Source: Paenibacillus roseus
GTDB lineage: Bacteria; Bacillota; Bacilli; Paenibacillales; Paenibacillaceae
DNA length: 50,781 nt
Assembly (NCBI RefSeq): GCF_016424485.1
Contig: NZ_JAELUP010000010.1
Location: forward strand, 1 to 50,781
Direction: 5' to 3'
Under the pieces are notes generated by a model that worked only from the letters and a program-made list of their open reading frames with translations, was not told where the DNA came from and did no database searches. Shown piece after piece: positions 1 to 9,669 of the stretch; positions within the stretch are counted from its first letter, which is position 1, and the number at the start of each line of letters is the position of its first letter. The position numbers and the translations under genes were made by a program.

Positions 1-75
1 CCGTCAATGTGATTGTCTCCTGTCCCATAGTGACATTATCTCAGAACAGTTATAGGGTGACATTATCACAGAACA
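1..75. mobile_element. Probable insertion sequence terminus with two 19-bp direct repeats
   Basis: Two near-identical 19-bp direct repeats, GTGACATTATC(T/A)CAGAACA, lie at 30-48 and 57-75, each preceded by a related ATAG/TAGG stretch. Repeated transposase-binding sites near an end are typical of IS21-like and some other DDE elements. No transposase is inside the window, so the family is a guess. The infC promoter begins 24 bases after the second repeat, so an element would sit directly upstream of an essential operon. Confidence 0.45.
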
Positions 76-98
76 ACAACATAAGTTGTAAATTATAA

Positions 99-127
99 TT
101 GACAAAAATCGGCGGGCATGATATATT
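99..127 (+). promoter_or_regulatory. Sigma-A promoter of the infC operon
   Basis: TTGACA at 99-104 and TATATT at 122-127 are separated by exactly 17 bases. The transcript would start near 134 and carry the L20-type leader. Confidence 0.75.
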
Positions 128-133
128 ACCTGA

Positions 134-284
134 GTCGAATAATGAATTCGTCACAAGCAGAAGCACCCGCTTCTCACCTGCCCGGTCTTTGCCGGCTGGT
201 ACGCAATGAATCGATAACAAGGCATACATAGCCTTGCCAACGAGTAGTTATGGATGCGGGTCCGAGTGCGGTCCGCATTTTTTT
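134..284 (+). promoter_or_regulatory. L20-type leader with transcription attenuator
   Basis: The 5' leader of infC-rpmI-rplT. The sequence shows a conserved-looking block around 161-200 (AAGCACCCGCTTCTCACC), a CAAGGC/GCCTTG hairpin near 219-236, and an intrinsic terminator whose arms ATGCGG (254-259) and CCGCAT (273-278) run into seven Ts (278-284). ACCCGC at 165-170 is complementary to GCGGGT at 256-261, so it can pair with the terminator's 5' arm and act as an antiterminator. In Bacillales, ribosomal protein L20 binds such leaders and causes termination when in excess; that this leader does the same is inferred from position and structure. Confidence 0.75.
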
Positions 285-357
285 GTTGCAGTTAGATATT
301 GCGCGAGCTCCGCGCTGAACAAGAGATGCTTGATATTTGCCATGGAGGTGGAAGGTT

Positions 358-873
358 ATTAGCAGAGAACATCAAATCAATGACGAGATTCGTGCAAGAG
401 AAGTGCGTTTGGTAGGCGCGGAAGGCGAGCAGATCGGCATTAAGCCGCTGCGCGAAGCGCTCCAGATGGCGATTGATCTGAATATGGACCTTGTCAATGT
501 CGCTCCGACGGCCAAACCCCCGGTATGCCGGATTATGGATTATGGCAAATTTCGTTATGAGCAACAGAAGAAAGAAAAGGAAGCCCGCAAGAACCAGAAG
601 ATCGTGGATCTTAAGGAAGTATGGTTCCGTGCGAACATTGAAGAGCATGACTATCAGACCAAGCTGCGCAATGTGGTGAAGTTCCTGAATGAAGGCGACA
701 AAGTGAAATGTTCCGTCCGTTTCCGCGGCCGTGAGATTACACACGCTTCGATTGGACAGCGTATCCTCGATCGTCTGGCCAAGGAAGTAGCCGAGATTTG
801 CGTTCTGGAGCGCGCCCCAAAGCTTGAAGGACGCAGCATGATCATGATTCTCGCTCCGAAAACAAATAATTGA
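358..873 (+). CDS. infC: Translation initiation factor IF-3, with AUU start codon
   Basis: IF-3 binds the 30S subunit, keeps subunits apart and proofreads initiator tRNA and start codon. The 171-residue product has the usual IF-3 layout: an N-terminal domain opening INDEIRAREVRLV, a lysine-rich linker (YEQQKKEKEARKNQK) near residues 70-85, and a C-terminal domain with VKFLNEGDKVK and FRGREI. The start is taken as ATT at 358: GGAGG at 344-348 lies 9 bases upstream, and the family begins at this point. The upstream in-frame TTG at 337 has no ribosome binding site. AUU starts in infC are known to allow IF-3 to repress its own translation. First gene of the operon, 21 bases before rpmI. Confidence 0.95.
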   Translation: MSREHQINDEIRAREVRLVGAEGEQIGIKPLREALQMAIDLNMDLVNVAPTAKPPVCRIMDYGKFRYEQQKKEKEARKNQKIVDLKEVWFRANIEEHDYQTKLRNVVKFLNEGDKVKCSVRFRGREITHASIGQRILDRLAKEVAEICVLERAPKLEGRSMIMILAPKTNN

Positions 874-894
874 TCCCAAGGAGGACCACTCACA

Positions 895-1095
895 ATGCCT
901 AAGATGAAAACTCATAGCAGTCTGAAAGACCGCTTCAAAATTACCGGCACTGGCAAAGTAAAACGTTACAAAGCTTACAAAAATCACTTGCTGTCCCATA
1001 AATCCGGACGTCAAAAACGCGTTCTGTCCGGGCAACCATTGCTGGCTGCCGGTGATGTTAGCCGCTTGAAGCAAGGTCTGGATCAACTGAGATAA
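895..1095 (+). CDS. rpmI: 50S ribosomal protein L35
   Basis: A 66-residue, strongly basic protein opening MPKMKTHSSLKDRFK, the standard L35 N-terminus, at the standard length (about 64-66 residues). It is a component of the large ribosomal subunit. AAGGAGG sits just upstream of the ATG. The gene lies between infC and rplT, the order conserved across bacteria, and would be co-transcribed and subject to the L20 leader attenuation. Confidence 0.97.
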   Translation: MPKMKTHSSLKDRFKITGTGKVKRYKAYKNHLLSHKSGRQKRVLSGQPLLAAGDVSRLKQGLDQLR

Positions 1096-1145
1096 TTGAA
1101 TGGCTAGGGCCATCTAAATAAGCATACCTACAGGAGGGTTTACCA

Positions 1146-1505
1146 ATGGCAAGAGTTAAAGGCGGATTTGTCCGTACTCGTCGTCGTAAAAGAATTTTGA
1201 AGCTGGCGAAAGGCTACTTCGGTTCCAAGCATCGTTTATTTAAAACTGCAAAAGAGCAAGTTATGAAATCCTTGCTTTATGCTTACCGTGACCGCCGTCA
1301 ACGGAAGCGCGACTTCCGCAAGCTGTGGATTACTCGTATCAACGCAGCTGCTCGTCAAAACGGCTTGTCCTACAGCAAATTCATGTACGGCCTGAAACTG
1401 GCTGGCGTGGAAGTTAACCGTAAAATTCTGGCTGACCTGGCAGTTAACGACATTAGCGCGTTCAACTCCCTGGCTGGCGTAGCAAAAGAAAAAATCAACG
1501 CTTAG
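1146..1505 (+). CDS. rplT: 50S ribosomal protein L20
   Basis: A 119-residue basic protein with the family signature: [16 protein letters not shown] at the N-terminus, [13 protein letters not shown], the [13 protein letters not shown] segment and the C-terminal [14 protein letters not shown]. It is an early-binding 23S rRNA protein needed for 50S assembly and, in Bacillales, the likely repressor acting on the leader at 134-284. AGGAGG precedes the start. It is the last gene of the operon and is followed by a strong terminator. Confidence 0.97.
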   Translation: MARVKGGFVRTRRRKRILKLAKGYFGSKHRLFKTAKEQVMKSLLYAYRDRRQRKRDFRKLWITRINAAARQNGLSYSKFMYGLKLAGVEVNRKILADLAVNDISAFNSLAGVAKEKINA

Positions 1506-1521
1506 GAATAAGCATGAACTT

Positions 1522-1584
1522 CCGCAGGCTTGTCGCGGAGTGATACAGCAATGTATCTCTCTATCGACAGGCCTGCGTTTTTTT
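1522..1584 (+). terminator. Rho-independent terminator of infC-rpmI-rplT
   Basis: CGCAGGC at about 1523-1529 pairs with GCCTGCG at 1571-1577. An adjoining TTGTCG/CGACA pairing lengthens the stem, and a run of Ts follows from 1577. Confidence 0.85.
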
Positions 1585-1762
1585 CAAATAGGGCAAAGTC
1601 GTAACGGTTGCCATGCACATCTTCCCTGCTTTACGGACAAAGGTACAATCCCTTCCCTTTTTTGTGAATACCTTATCCTAAGCGCACACATCCTTGCCGT
1701 TTAGAGGCGGGAGGGTTATGTATCGCGAGAGGGTGCAAAATGGGAAAAGGAGGTTGCGTCTC

Positions 1763-2068
1763 ATGCCAAAAGTATCACGGCAGGATGTGCAGAAGCTGAT
1801 TGGCAAGCATGTGTATGCCATGAAGAAGGATGGTACTGTTGTAAGCGGGAAGCTTGTTCGCGTCCATAGCAGCCAGCTGTATTTGCAGCCGCGCGCAAAG
1901 GGGAAAAAGGTGTACACGAAAGCCATTCTCCCCCTTGTTTTGTTTGATCTTCTGGCTGTAGGAACGGCTCCATTTGCAAATGGCGGCGGCTATTCTTACG
2001 GCTATGGCTACGGCGGGTATCCGTACGGCGGTGGTTATGGCTTCGGGCCATATGGCGGTTTCTGGTAA
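1763..2068 (+). CDS. Small conserved-looking protein with Gly/Tyr-rich tail
   Basis: I do not recognise this gene. The start chosen is ATG 1763 (MPKVSRQDVQK) because AAAGGAGG lies at 1746-1753; the reading frame stays open upstream to 1694 without a comparable site. The 101-residue product has a basic N-terminal half, which looks like a small SH3/Sm-like fold (IGKHVYAMKKDGTVVSGKLVRV is my reason, split as IGKHVYAMKKDG and TVVSGKLVRV). A hydrophobic stretch (LPLVLFDLLAVG) follows, then a tail made almost only of Gly, Tyr and Pro repeats of the type GYGYGGYPYGGGYG. Such tails occur in spore-coat and surface proteins of Bacillales, so a coat or envelope role is possible but unproven. The gene stands alone. 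Confidence 0.7.
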   Translation: MPKVSRQDVQKLIGKHVYAMKKDGTVVSGKLVRVHSSQLYLQPRAKGKKVYTKAILPLVLFDLLAVGTAPFANGGGYSYGYGYGGYPYGGGYGFGPYGGFW

Positions 2069-2108
2069 GCGGCTGCTGCAAAACGTTCCAGGGGCAACGT
2101 TCTTGCAT

Positions 2109-2561
2109 TCAGGTTGCTAATGCTTTAGTCAGTTCATAGCACTTCAGTTCTTTTATGAAGCGCTGTGTGGAATATCCCAGGCGGCCGTAGAATCGGCAGG
2201 CGCCCTCATTGCCTTTATCCACGTAAAGGATTGCCTTGCTGCAGCCGTGCAGACGACCGCTTGTTTCGGCCAGCTCCATCAGGTGTCTGCCGAGCTGTCT
2301 GCCCTGATAGCGGGAGTGTACGACCAGCATGTCGACGAACAGGACTTCCTTGTCATGCATCAAGTGGATAAAGGCAACAGGCGCCGAGCTGCGGGTTCTT
2401 GAGGCGACGAGTGTCAGCCCCTCCTGAAGACGCCGCGGGATCGCCCGGAGCAGCGGACCATCCAGACTATGGACCGTATGCGATTTGGGGATCAACTCCG
2501 TCTTGATAAGCTGCAATACAGCTTTCTTGTCGGAATTCCGGTAGGAGCGGATGATGGTCAT
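2109..2561 (-). CDS. GNAT-family N-acetyltransferase
   Basis: A 150-residue single-domain acetyltransferase. The acetyl-CoA pyrophosphate-binding motif is visible as LVVHSRYQGRQLGRHLMELAE (RYQGRQLG core), preceded by the beta-4 strand DMLVV and followed by YVDKGNEGACRFYGRLGY, the typical motif B region. The substrate cannot be told from sequence. The start at 2561 is supported by GAGGAGG on the minus strand a few bases upstream. It is divergent from the ilv operon, whose promoter lies about 130 bases away, and there is no gene partner. Confidence 0.85.
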   Translation of the reverse strand: MTIIRSYRNSDKKAVLQLIKTELIPKSHTVHSLDGPLLRAIPRRLQEGLTLVASRTRSSAPVAFIHLMHDKEVLFVDMLVVHSRYQGRQLGRHLMELAETSGRLHGCSKAILYVDKGNEGACRFYGRLGYSTQRFIKELKCYELTKALAT

Positions 2562-2687
2562 ACGAAGACGTCCTCCTCTTATGGCCCGGCAGATTCGGAA
2601 GCTGCGCTAAATGATGGTCTTCTATCGTATGCTGCAGAGTTGGGGAAGGTTAGCGAATACTTTTTTTCTTGCCTGGCTATCCTAGTC

Positions 2688-2716
2688 TTGACGAATGCAT
2701 AATCAATGCATATAAT
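2688..2716 (+). promoter_or_regulatory. Sigma-A promoter of the ilv-leu operon
   Basis: TTGACG at 2688-2693 and a consensus TATAAT at 2711-2716 are separated by 17 bases. It lies just upstream of the T-box leader, giving a leader of about 410 bases before ilvB. Confidence 0.8.
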
Positions 2717-2722
2717 AAGCTC

Positions 2723-3067
2723 TATAGCTTATACTTTTATCGGCAATGATGAGGACGAAGTGTTAAGGGCTCTTTTGCTCAGAGAGCGAATGGATTAGCT
2801 GCAACCATCGCCAAAACCCCTTTTCTACGAGCTCACCTCGGAGCTGTTTCCCTGAAAAGTCTGTTTTCACAGCCCTATTAGGGGGAATCGCAAGGCACGC
2901 GTTACTGTGCCAATGGTTCAAGAGACGTCTGCGCATGCGCCGTTTCTTGCCTGTTGAGGTCTGCATTGTGAAGTGCATGACAAATTTGGGTGGTACCACG
3001 GAAGATATACCTTTCGTCCCTCGAAACACATCATGAATGTGTTCAGGGATGAAAGGTTTTTTTATTT
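2723..3067 (+). promoter_or_regulatory. T-box leader, probably leucine-specific
   Basis: The T-box core AA-N-TTTGGGTGGTACCACGG lies at 2983-3001, with the UGGN bulge TGGT at 2991-2994. The N = T matches an A discriminator base, as in tRNA-Leu. Upstream are Stem I hallmarks: GATGAGGACGAAGT near 2746, AGAGAG near 2781, and a distal loop element. A CTC codon (Leu) at 2832-2834 in GAGCTCACC is the best specifier candidate. The terminator is formed by CCTTTCGTCCCT (3010-3021) and AGGGATGAAAGG (3045-3056) with Ts from 3057. Uncharged tRNA would favour the antiterminator and switch on ilvB-leuA. The specifier assignment is inference from position. Confidence 0.92.
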
Positions 3068-3133
3068 TTAAAAGTATAAGAATTTACGAACCCAAAGCCG
3101 GCGCAAACGGCGGCTTGGAGAGGAGGATGTACG

Positions 3134-4879
3134 ATGAGCGCACAAAGTGCAACGCTAAAGTCAAAGCAGGAAATTATGGAAAAGCTGAGAAAGCAGGAAG
3201 TCATTACGGGCTCTGAAATGCTGCTTCGCAGCTTGGTTCTGGAGGGTGCGGATTGTGTGTTCGGCTACCCGGGCGGAGCTGTATTGTTTATCTATGACGC
3301 CATGCACGGCTTCTCGGACTTCAATCATTTGCTCACTCGTCATGAGCAGGGAGCTATCCATGCGGCTGACGGCTATGCGAGGGCAAGCGGGAAAGTCGGC
3401 GTATGTATTGCAACATCGGGACCAGGAGCGACCAACCTGGTCACAGGAATCGCAACCGCTTATATGGACTCTGTGCCGCTGGTCGTGATTACTGGGAATG
3501 TAGCCACCTCCTTTATCGGGACAGATGCATTCCAGGAGGCTGACATCACCGGTATTACGATGCCAATTACGAAGCACAGCTACCTGGTGCGCAACGTAGA
3601 AGATTTGCCGCGCATTATCCATGAAGCTTTCCATATTGCCAATACAGGCCGCAAAGGTCCGGTACTGATCGATATTCCGAAGGACGTATCCGCTCAGAAG
3701 GCGTTGTTCAAGCCCGTAACTGAGGTTAATATCCGCGGCTATAATCCGACCGTTCATCCGAACAAGCTACAGGTTGACAAATTGGTCAAGGCAATTACAG
3801 AGGCAGAGCGCCCTGTCATCCTGGCCGGCGGCGGGGTTGTCTACTCCGGCGCTCATGAGGAACTGCTTGAGTTCGTAACGAAGACGGATATTCCGGTTAC
3901 AACAACCTTGCTCGGTCTTGGTGCTTATCCGAGCGCGAAGGAGCTGTGGATGGGCATGCCGGGCATGCACGGAACATACACAGCGAACAAAGCGATTCAG
4001 GCTTCCGACCTCCTGATCAACATCGGGGCGCGTTTCGATGACCGGGTGACCATGAAGCTGGACGGCTTTGCACCGAATGCGAAGATTGTTCATATTGATA
4101 TCGATCCGGCCGAAATCGGCAAGAACGTGCCGACCGATATTCCGATTGTTGGAGATATCAAGTCGGTCCTGCAACTGGCTAACAAAGATGTCCGACGCGC
4201 AGACAAGGCAGACGCGTGGCGTCAGCAGATTCAGCAGATGAAACATGAATTCCCGCTTCGTTATCAGGATTCCAACGTAGAGCTCAAGCCGCAATGGGTT
4301 ATTGAGATGATTCATGAGACGACCAAGGGCGATGCGATTGTAACGACTGACGTTGGCCAGCATCAGATGTGGGCAGCCCAGTATTACAAATTCAATAAAC
4401 CGCGCTCCTGGGTAACATCCGGCGGGCTGGGAACAATGGGCTTTGGATTCCCTTCTGCCATCGGCGCGCAGATGGCCAATCCGGATCGTACAGTCGTTTC
4501 CATTAACGGGGACGGCGGAATGCAGATGTGTGCGCAGGAGCTTGCAATTTGCGCCATCAACAACATTCCGGTCAAGGTAGCCATTATTAACAATCAGGTG
4601 CTCGGCATGGTGCGTCAATGGCAGGAGATCATCTATGACAACCGTTACAGCCATATTGACCTTGCAGGCAGCCCGGATTTCGTGAAGCTTGCTGAAGCTT
4701 ATGGGGTAAAAGGCTTCCGTGCTTCCAGCAAAGAAGAAGCGAAAGCGGTATGGGAGCAGGCGCTCCAGCATCCGGGACCGGTCGTCGTTGAATTCGTGGT
4801 CCGTAAAGGCGAGAATGTGTATCCGATGGTTACGCAGGGGAACACGATTGATTCAATGATATTGGGGGATGCAGAATGA
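3134..4879 (+). CDS. ilvB: Acetolactate synthase, large (catalytic) subunit
   Basis: Condenses two pyruvates (valine/leucine branch) or pyruvate with 2-oxobutyrate (isoleucine branch), using TPP, Mg and FAD. The 581-residue length is normal. The N-terminal TPP domain carries [14 protein letters not shown] and the catalytic-type Glu in [15 protein letters not shown]. The central domain holds the FAD/ADP region ([12 protein letters not shown]). The C-terminal TPP-binding motif is GDGGMQM followed by INN about 26 residues on. GAGAGGAGG precedes ATG 3134. The first gene after the T-box, it overlaps ilvN by four bases (ATGA), implying coupled translation of the two subunits. Confidence 0.97.
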   Translation: MSAQSATLKSKQEIMEKLRKQEVITGSEMLLRSLVLEGADCVFGYPGGAVLFIYDAMHGFSDFNHLLTRHEQGAIHAADGYARASGKVGVCIATSGPGATNLVTGIATAYMDSVPLVVITGNVATSFIGTDAFQEADITGITMPITKHSYLVRNVEDLPRIIHEAFHIANTGRKGPVLIDIPKDVSAQKALFKPVTEVNIRGYNPTVHPNKLQVDKLVKAITEAERPVILAGGGVVYSGAHEELLEFVTKTDIPVTTTLLGLGAYPSAKELWMGMPGMHGTYTANKAIQASDLLINIGARFDDRVTMKLDGFAPNAKIVHIDIDPAEIGKNVPTDIPIVGDIKSVLQLANKDVRRADKADAWRQQIQQMKHEFPLRYQDSNVELKPQWVIEMIHETTKGDAIVTTDVGQHQMWAAQYYKFNKPRSWVTSGGLGTMGFGFPSAIGAQMANPDRTVVSINGDGGMQMCAQELAICAINNIPVKVAIINNQVLGMVRQWQEIIYDNRYSHIDLAGSPDFVKLAEAYGVKGFRASSKEEAKAVWEQALQHPGPVVVEFVVRKGENVYPMVTQGNTIDSMILGDAE

Positions 4880-5358
4880 AAAAGCATACGATCGCTGTTT
4901 TAGTCAATGACCAGCCAGGCGTTCTGCAGCGTGTATCCGGCTTGTTCGGACGCCGTGGCTTCAATATTGAGAGCATTACGGTAGGGACCTCGGAGGAACC
5001 GGGTCTCTCCCGTATGGTTATCGTAACGACTGGCGACGACAATTTGCTGGAGCAAATTACGAAGCAATTGTACAAGCTGATTGATGTAATCAAGGTTACC
5101 GATCTGAGCTCTAATCCGATGGTAGGCCGTGAGCTTGCGCTGATCAAGGTGAATGCGGAGCCTTCCGCTCGCCCGGAAATTCTCGGCGTTGTTGAGACAT
5201 TTCGCGCAGCTGTAGTTGATATCGGGACGAGCAGCTTGATGGTGCAGGCTGTTGGCGACACCGACAAGATCGATGCCATCATTGAATTGCTCAAGCCGTA
5301 TGGCATTCGTGAAATATCGCGTACAGGCGTTACGGCGCTCACTCGCGGCAATCGTTAA
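4876..5358 (+). CDS. ilvN: Acetolactate synthase, small (regulatory) subunit
   Basis: A 160-residue protein with an N-terminal ACT domain opening [22 protein letters not shown] and [12 protein letters not shown], which binds valine for feedback inhibition, and a C-terminal domain typical of IlvN/IlvH ([15 protein letters not shown]). It activates the large subunit and confers feedback control. Its start overlaps the ilvB stop by four bases. The gene is called ilvH in B. subtilis; the symbol ilvN is used here for the same function. It is followed by a strong intercistronic hairpin before ilvC. Confidence 0.96.
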   Translation: MKKHTIAVLVNDQPGVLQRVSGLFGRRGFNIESITVGTSEEPGLSRMVIVTTGDDNLLEQITKQLYKLIDVIKVTDLSSNPMVGRELALIKVNAEPSARPEILGVVETFRAAVVDIGTSSLMVQAVGDTDKIDAIIELLKPYGIREISRTGVTALTRGNR

Positions 5359-5390
5359 TTTCTTATTTCTATCCCGTTCGCAGCACCTGT

Positions 5391-5452
5391 TTGAGCGGGT
5401 GCTTGAGGAATAAAATGGCCTGCGGCTGTTTGGTCTTCAAGCACCCGTTCAA
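5391..5452 (+). other. Strong intercistronic hairpin between ilvN and ilvC
   Basis: A 16-base arm (TTGAGCGGGTGCTTGA, 5391-5406) pairs with TCAAGCACCCGTTCAA (5437-5452), with one G-U pair. No T-run follows, so it is not a standard terminator. The ilv-leu mRNA of B. subtilis is known to be processed upstream of ilvC, leaving a stable ilvC transcript with a 5' stem; this hairpin is placed to do the same. That role is inference. Confidence 0.75.
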
Positions 5453-5462
5453 AAGGGTTTAA

Positions 5463-6476
<1,014 letters not shown>

Positions 6477-6517
6477 TTTCCGTTTCCAGCGGAAAGAATT
6501 AAATAACGGTTTGTGAT

Positions 6518-6600
6518 CAATCCCGGATCGTTGGCGGAACGAGCCGTCTGGTCTGCTTTCTTGGCAGGTGCAGGCGGTCTTCTGCTACCCGGGATGATTG
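6518..6600 (+). other. Structured ilvC-leuA spacer
   Basis: The 172-base gap between ilvC and leuA can fold. CAAT-CCCGG (6518-6526) pairs with CCGGG-ATTG (6589-6600, one bulge), enclosing smaller stems such as GCCGTCTG/CAGGCGGT. A short TTTCCG/CGGAAA stem sits directly after the ilvC stop (6477-6495). There is no clear T-run, so processing or partial attenuation is more likely than full termination. Low certainty. Confidence 0.4.
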
Positions 6601-6648
6601 TGTTTATAAAAAAGTGTTCCAGTTCTGGTTTGGAGGTGCGTGAAGCAG

Positions 6649-8193
6649 ATGCGTAAAATTTATCTTTTTGATACGACACTGCGCGACGGGGAGCAATCGC
6701 CCGGTGTAAATTTGAACAAGCAGGAAAAGGTCGAGATTGCTCTTCAACTGGAGCGGCTCGGCATTGACCGAATTGAAGCCGGATTTCCAGCTGCCTCTCC
6801 GGGTGATCTGGAAGGCGTGGCAGCTGTAGCCAAGGCGGTCAAGAACGCCTCCATCATCGGCTTGTCCCGTTCCCGTGAGCAAGACATTGATGCTGTGCGC
6901 GAAGCGCTCAAGGATGCGCAAGACCCGTGCTTGCACTTGTTCTTGGCGACCTCGCCGATTCACCGCAAGCATAAGCTGCGGATGGAGAAGGAGCAGGTGC
7001 TGGAGACAGCGGAGCGGGCAATCCGCTACGCAAAGCAGTATTTTAGCAAAATTGAATTTTCCCCCGAGGATGCAGGCCGCACAGAGCTGGATTTCCTCTG
7101 TCAGGTAACCGAGATGGCGATCAAAGCAGGGGCAACAGTTGTTAATATTCCAGACACGGTCGGGTATATGAATCCTGCAGAGTACGGGAATATTTTCAAG
7201 ACGCTGAAAGAACAGGTTCCGGGCATTGAGAACATTCAGCTTAGCGCCCATTGTCATGATGATCTGGGAATGGCGACAGCCAATGCCCTGTCCGCAATTT
7301 TGAACGGCGCAGATCAGATCGAAGGGACAATCAACGGGATCGGCGAGCGTGCAGGTAATACGGCGCTGGAAGAAATCGCTTTGGCTCTGGCTACGAGACC
7401 AGACTACTTCCAGGCGAACACAACGCTCAATCTGAAGGAAATTGCCAGAACAAGCCGTCTGGTCAGCAAGCTGACCGGCATGGTTGTGCCGGGCAATAAA
7501 GCCATTGTGGGCGCTAATGCCTTCGCGCATGAATCCGGTATCCACCAGGACGGCATGCTGAAGGAAAAGACGACCTATGAGATTATTTCTCCGGAAACGA
7601 TCGGCTTGAAAGAGTCCAAGCTGGTGCTCGGCAAGCATTCCGGCCGCCATGCGTTCCGCGAGAAACTGATTGATATGGGCTATGAATTGGATGATGAGGC
7701 CGTGAATACGGCATTCGCCAAGTTCAAGGAGCTGGCGGACAAGAAGAAGCAGGTAACCGATGAGGACATCCGCGCCATGTTGGAGGAGAAGCTTTACGAG
7801 ACGCCGGTTGTATATAAGCTGGAGGCCATCCAGGTTAATTACAGCAATGAGGCTGTGCCAAGCGCGATTGTGCGCATCGGTGCTGAGACTGGTGTACTGG
7901 AGCAGCAAGCAGAAGGGAACGGATCGGTCGATGCGATCTACAATGCGATTGATCAGGCAACCAAGGAGAGCGTCGAGCTGGAGGATTACTCCATCAAATC
8001 CGTATCCCAAGGCAAGGATGCCCAGGGCGAGGTGCATGTCGTGCTGAAGCAGGGTGACTACTCTGCCCAGGGCCGCGGTCTGAGCACCGATATTCTGGAG
8101 GCAAGCGCACGCGCTTACGTGGATGCCCTTAACCGTCTCATTGACAAGCGCAACGCCGGGCCGGGACGTCGCGATAACATGAGCCTGGTATAG
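6649..8193 (+). CDS. leuA: 2-isopropylmalate synthase
   Basis: First committed step of leucine synthesis: condenses acetyl-CoA with 2-oxoisovalerate. The 514-residue product has an N-terminal TIM barrel opening [19 protein letters not shown], the metal-binding HxH in [23 protein letters not shown], and a C-terminal LeuA allosteric domain from about residue 385. The start is set at ATG 6649: the family begins MRKI, and GGAGG at 6632-6636 is 12 bases upstream. The in-frame GTG at 6640 is only 3 bases from that site. Fourth gene of the T-box operon, followed by a terminator. Confidence 0.95.
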   Translation: MRKIYLFDTTLRDGEQSPGVNLNKQEKVEIALQLERLGIDRIEAGFPAASPGDLEGVAAVAKAVKNASIIGLSRSREQDIDAVREALKDAQDPCLHLFLATSPIHRKHKLRMEKEQVLETAERAIRYAKQYFSKIEFSPEDAGRTELDFLCQVTEMAIKAGATVVNIPDTVGYMNPAEYGNIFKTLKEQVPGIENIQLSAHCHDDLGMATANALSAILNGADQIEGTINGIGERAGNTALEEIALALATRPDYFQANTTLNLKEIARTSRLVSKLTGMVVPGNKAIVGANAFAHESGIHQDGMLKEKTTYEIISPETIGLKESKLVLGKHSGRHAFREKLIDMGYELDDEAVNTAFAKFKELADKKKQVTDEDIRAMLEEKLYETPVVYKLEAIQVNYSNEAVPSAIVRIGAETGVLEQQAEGNGSVDAIYNAIDQATKESVELEDYSIKSVSQGKDAQGEVHVVLKQGDYSAQGRGLSTDILEASARAYVDALNRLIDKRNAGPGRRDNMSLV

Positions 8194-8258
8194 CCTTTTA
8201 GTATAAGCAAAAGGTTACAGTGGTAGCTGTTATAGCCGCTTGCGGAATAGGAATCAGA

Positions 8259-8293
8259 GCCGTCTCCTTCACCCTATGCAGGAGGCGGTTTTT
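8259..8293 (+). terminator. Terminator after leuA
   Basis: GCCGTCTCCT (8259-8268) pairs with AGGAGGCGGT (8280-8289), followed by TTTTT. It separates the ilvBNC-leuA transcript from leuB. Confidence 0.8.
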
Positions 8294-8380
8294 CAACAGG
8301 CTAGCTGGAGTTGATGTTTCAGCTTCCGAAGTCTATAACTCTTATAAGCTTAGCCTATAAAAAATATAGATTTTATATCT

Positions 8381-8409
8381 TTGTCATATACGGCGATTTG
8401 TGTTACAAA
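8381..8409 (+). promoter_or_regulatory. Candidate promoter of leuB
   Basis: TTGTCA at 8381-8386 and TACAAA at 8404-8409 are 17 bases apart, in an AT-rich stretch between the leuA terminator and leuB. The hexamers are imperfect; context is the main support. Confidence 0.45.
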
Positions 8410-8459
8410 TGAAGTTAAGTGTTTAATAGGATCATACATTGAAGGAGTTGTCTTTGATC

Positions 8460-9542
8460 ATGGCAGACGTTAAAAAAATCGCCGTCATCGCAGGGGACGG
8501 AATCGGTCCTGAGGTTGTGGCCGAAGCGATTAAAGTAATGAAAAAAACCGAGGAGCTGTTCGGACTGAGCTTTGAATTCGAGCACGGCTTGTTCGGCGGT
8601 ATTGCAATCGATGAGGAAGGAACTCCGCTACCGCAGGCAACACTGGATATTTGCCAACGCGCTGACGCTGTTCTGCTTGGAGCAGTAGGCGGTCCTAAAT
8701 GGGACAACAATTCGAAGGAGTTGCGTCCTGAGACCGGCTTGCTCGGTATCCGCAAAGCGCTGGGCTTGTTCTCCAACATTCGCCCTGCGAATGTGTTCGA
8801 CTGCTTGAAGGAAGCTTCCACATTGAAGCCGGAAGTTCTCGAGGGTACGGATCTGATCGTCGTGCGTGAGCTGACAGGCGGCATCTACTTCGGTGAGAAG
8901 TTCCGTCGTGAAGGCGCTAACGGGGAAGAAGCGGTGGATACTTGCGTATACAATGTAGCCGAGGTAGAGCGCATTGTGCGTCAAGCATTCGAAATCGCGC
9001 AAAAACGCAGCAAGCGTCTCGCTTCTGTAGACAAAGCGAACGTGCTGGAAACCTCCCGCCTGTGGCGTGAAGTTGTGAACCGGATTGCGCCGGAGTATCC
9101 GGATGTAGAACTGGAGCATGTACTGGTTGACAACTGCGCCATGCAGCTGCTCCGTCGTCCTTCCAGCTTCGATGTTATCGTGACCGAGAATATGTTCGGT
9201 GACATCCTGAGCGATGAGGCTGCTATGCTGACCGGATCGATCGGTATGCTGTCCTCCGCATCTTTGGGCGAAGGCAGCTTTGGCTTGTACGAGCCGGTAC
9301 ACGGTTCTGCGCCTGACATTGCAGGCCAAGGCATCTCCAACCCGATTGCAACGATTCTGTCCGTTGCCCTGATGTACCGTCTGACATTCGGTTATGATGA
9401 AGCAGCTCAAGCGATTGAAGATGCTGTCAAGGAAGTTCTGGATGCTGGCCACCGCACGGGCGATATCGCGGTAGACAAGAGCAAAGCGATCGGCACAGTA
9501 GCTATGGGCGATCTGATCGTCTCTGCACTGAAAAAAGCTTAA
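8460..9542 (+). CDS. leuB: 3-isopropylmalate dehydrogenase
   Basis: NAD-dependent oxidative decarboxylation of 3-isopropylmalate in leucine synthesis. The 360-residue product shows [14 protein letters not shown] at the N-terminus, VGGPKWD, the substrate-loop region around [33 protein letters not shown], and the NAD-binding [13 protein letters not shown] with [17 protein letters not shown] 8460 is chosen on family alignment; GAAGGAG at 8441-8447 is 12 bases away. An in-frame TTG at 8454 has closer spacing and is a real alternative. leuC and leuD, usually next, are absent and must lie elsewhere. Confidence 0.95.
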   Translation: MADVKKIAVIAGDGIGPEVVAEAIKVMKKTEELFGLSFEFEHGLFGGIAIDEEGTPLPQATLDICQRADAVLLGAVGGPKWDNNSKELRPETGLLGIRKALGLFSNIRPANVFDCLKEASTLKPEVLEGTDLIVVRELTGGIYFGEKFRREGANGEEAVDTCVYNVAEVERIVRQAFEIAQKRSKRLASVDKANVLETSRLWREVVNRIAPEYPDVELEHVLVDNCAMQLLRRPSSFDVIVTENMFGDILSDEAAMLTGSIGMLSSASLGEGSFGLYEPVHGSAPDIAGQGISNPIATILSVALMYRLTFGYDEAAQAIEDAVKEVLDAGHRTGDIAVDKSKAIGTVAMGDLIVSALKKA

Positions 9543-9641
9543 TACTAACAGCTATTGACCGGCCAGTACGGAGTGTTTCAAACGGTGGACAAGCGCCGGA
9601 CATTGCGTCAAGAGACTGGATCGGATCTGCCTTTTTTACCC

Positions 9642-9669
9642 GAATGAACCGCTGTCAGGCGGTTCATTC
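9642..9669 (+). other. Strong hairpin downstream of leuB
   Basis: GAATGAACCGC (9642-9652) and GCGGTTCATTC (9659-9669) form a perfect 11-bp stem with a 6-base loop. The only T-run (CTTTTTTACC) precedes it rather than follows, so it is not a canonical terminator. It may still stabilise or define the leuB transcript end. Confidence 0.55.

Noticed and set aside
292..1113. Long minus-strand open frame opposite infC and rpmI
   Set aside because: It covers two well-identified ribosomal-operon genes on the other strand and resembles no known protein.
2763..3029. Open frame of 88 codons on the minus strand upstream of ilvB
   Set aside because: It lies wholly inside the T-box leader, whose RNA structure explains the sequence; no ribosome binding site supports it.
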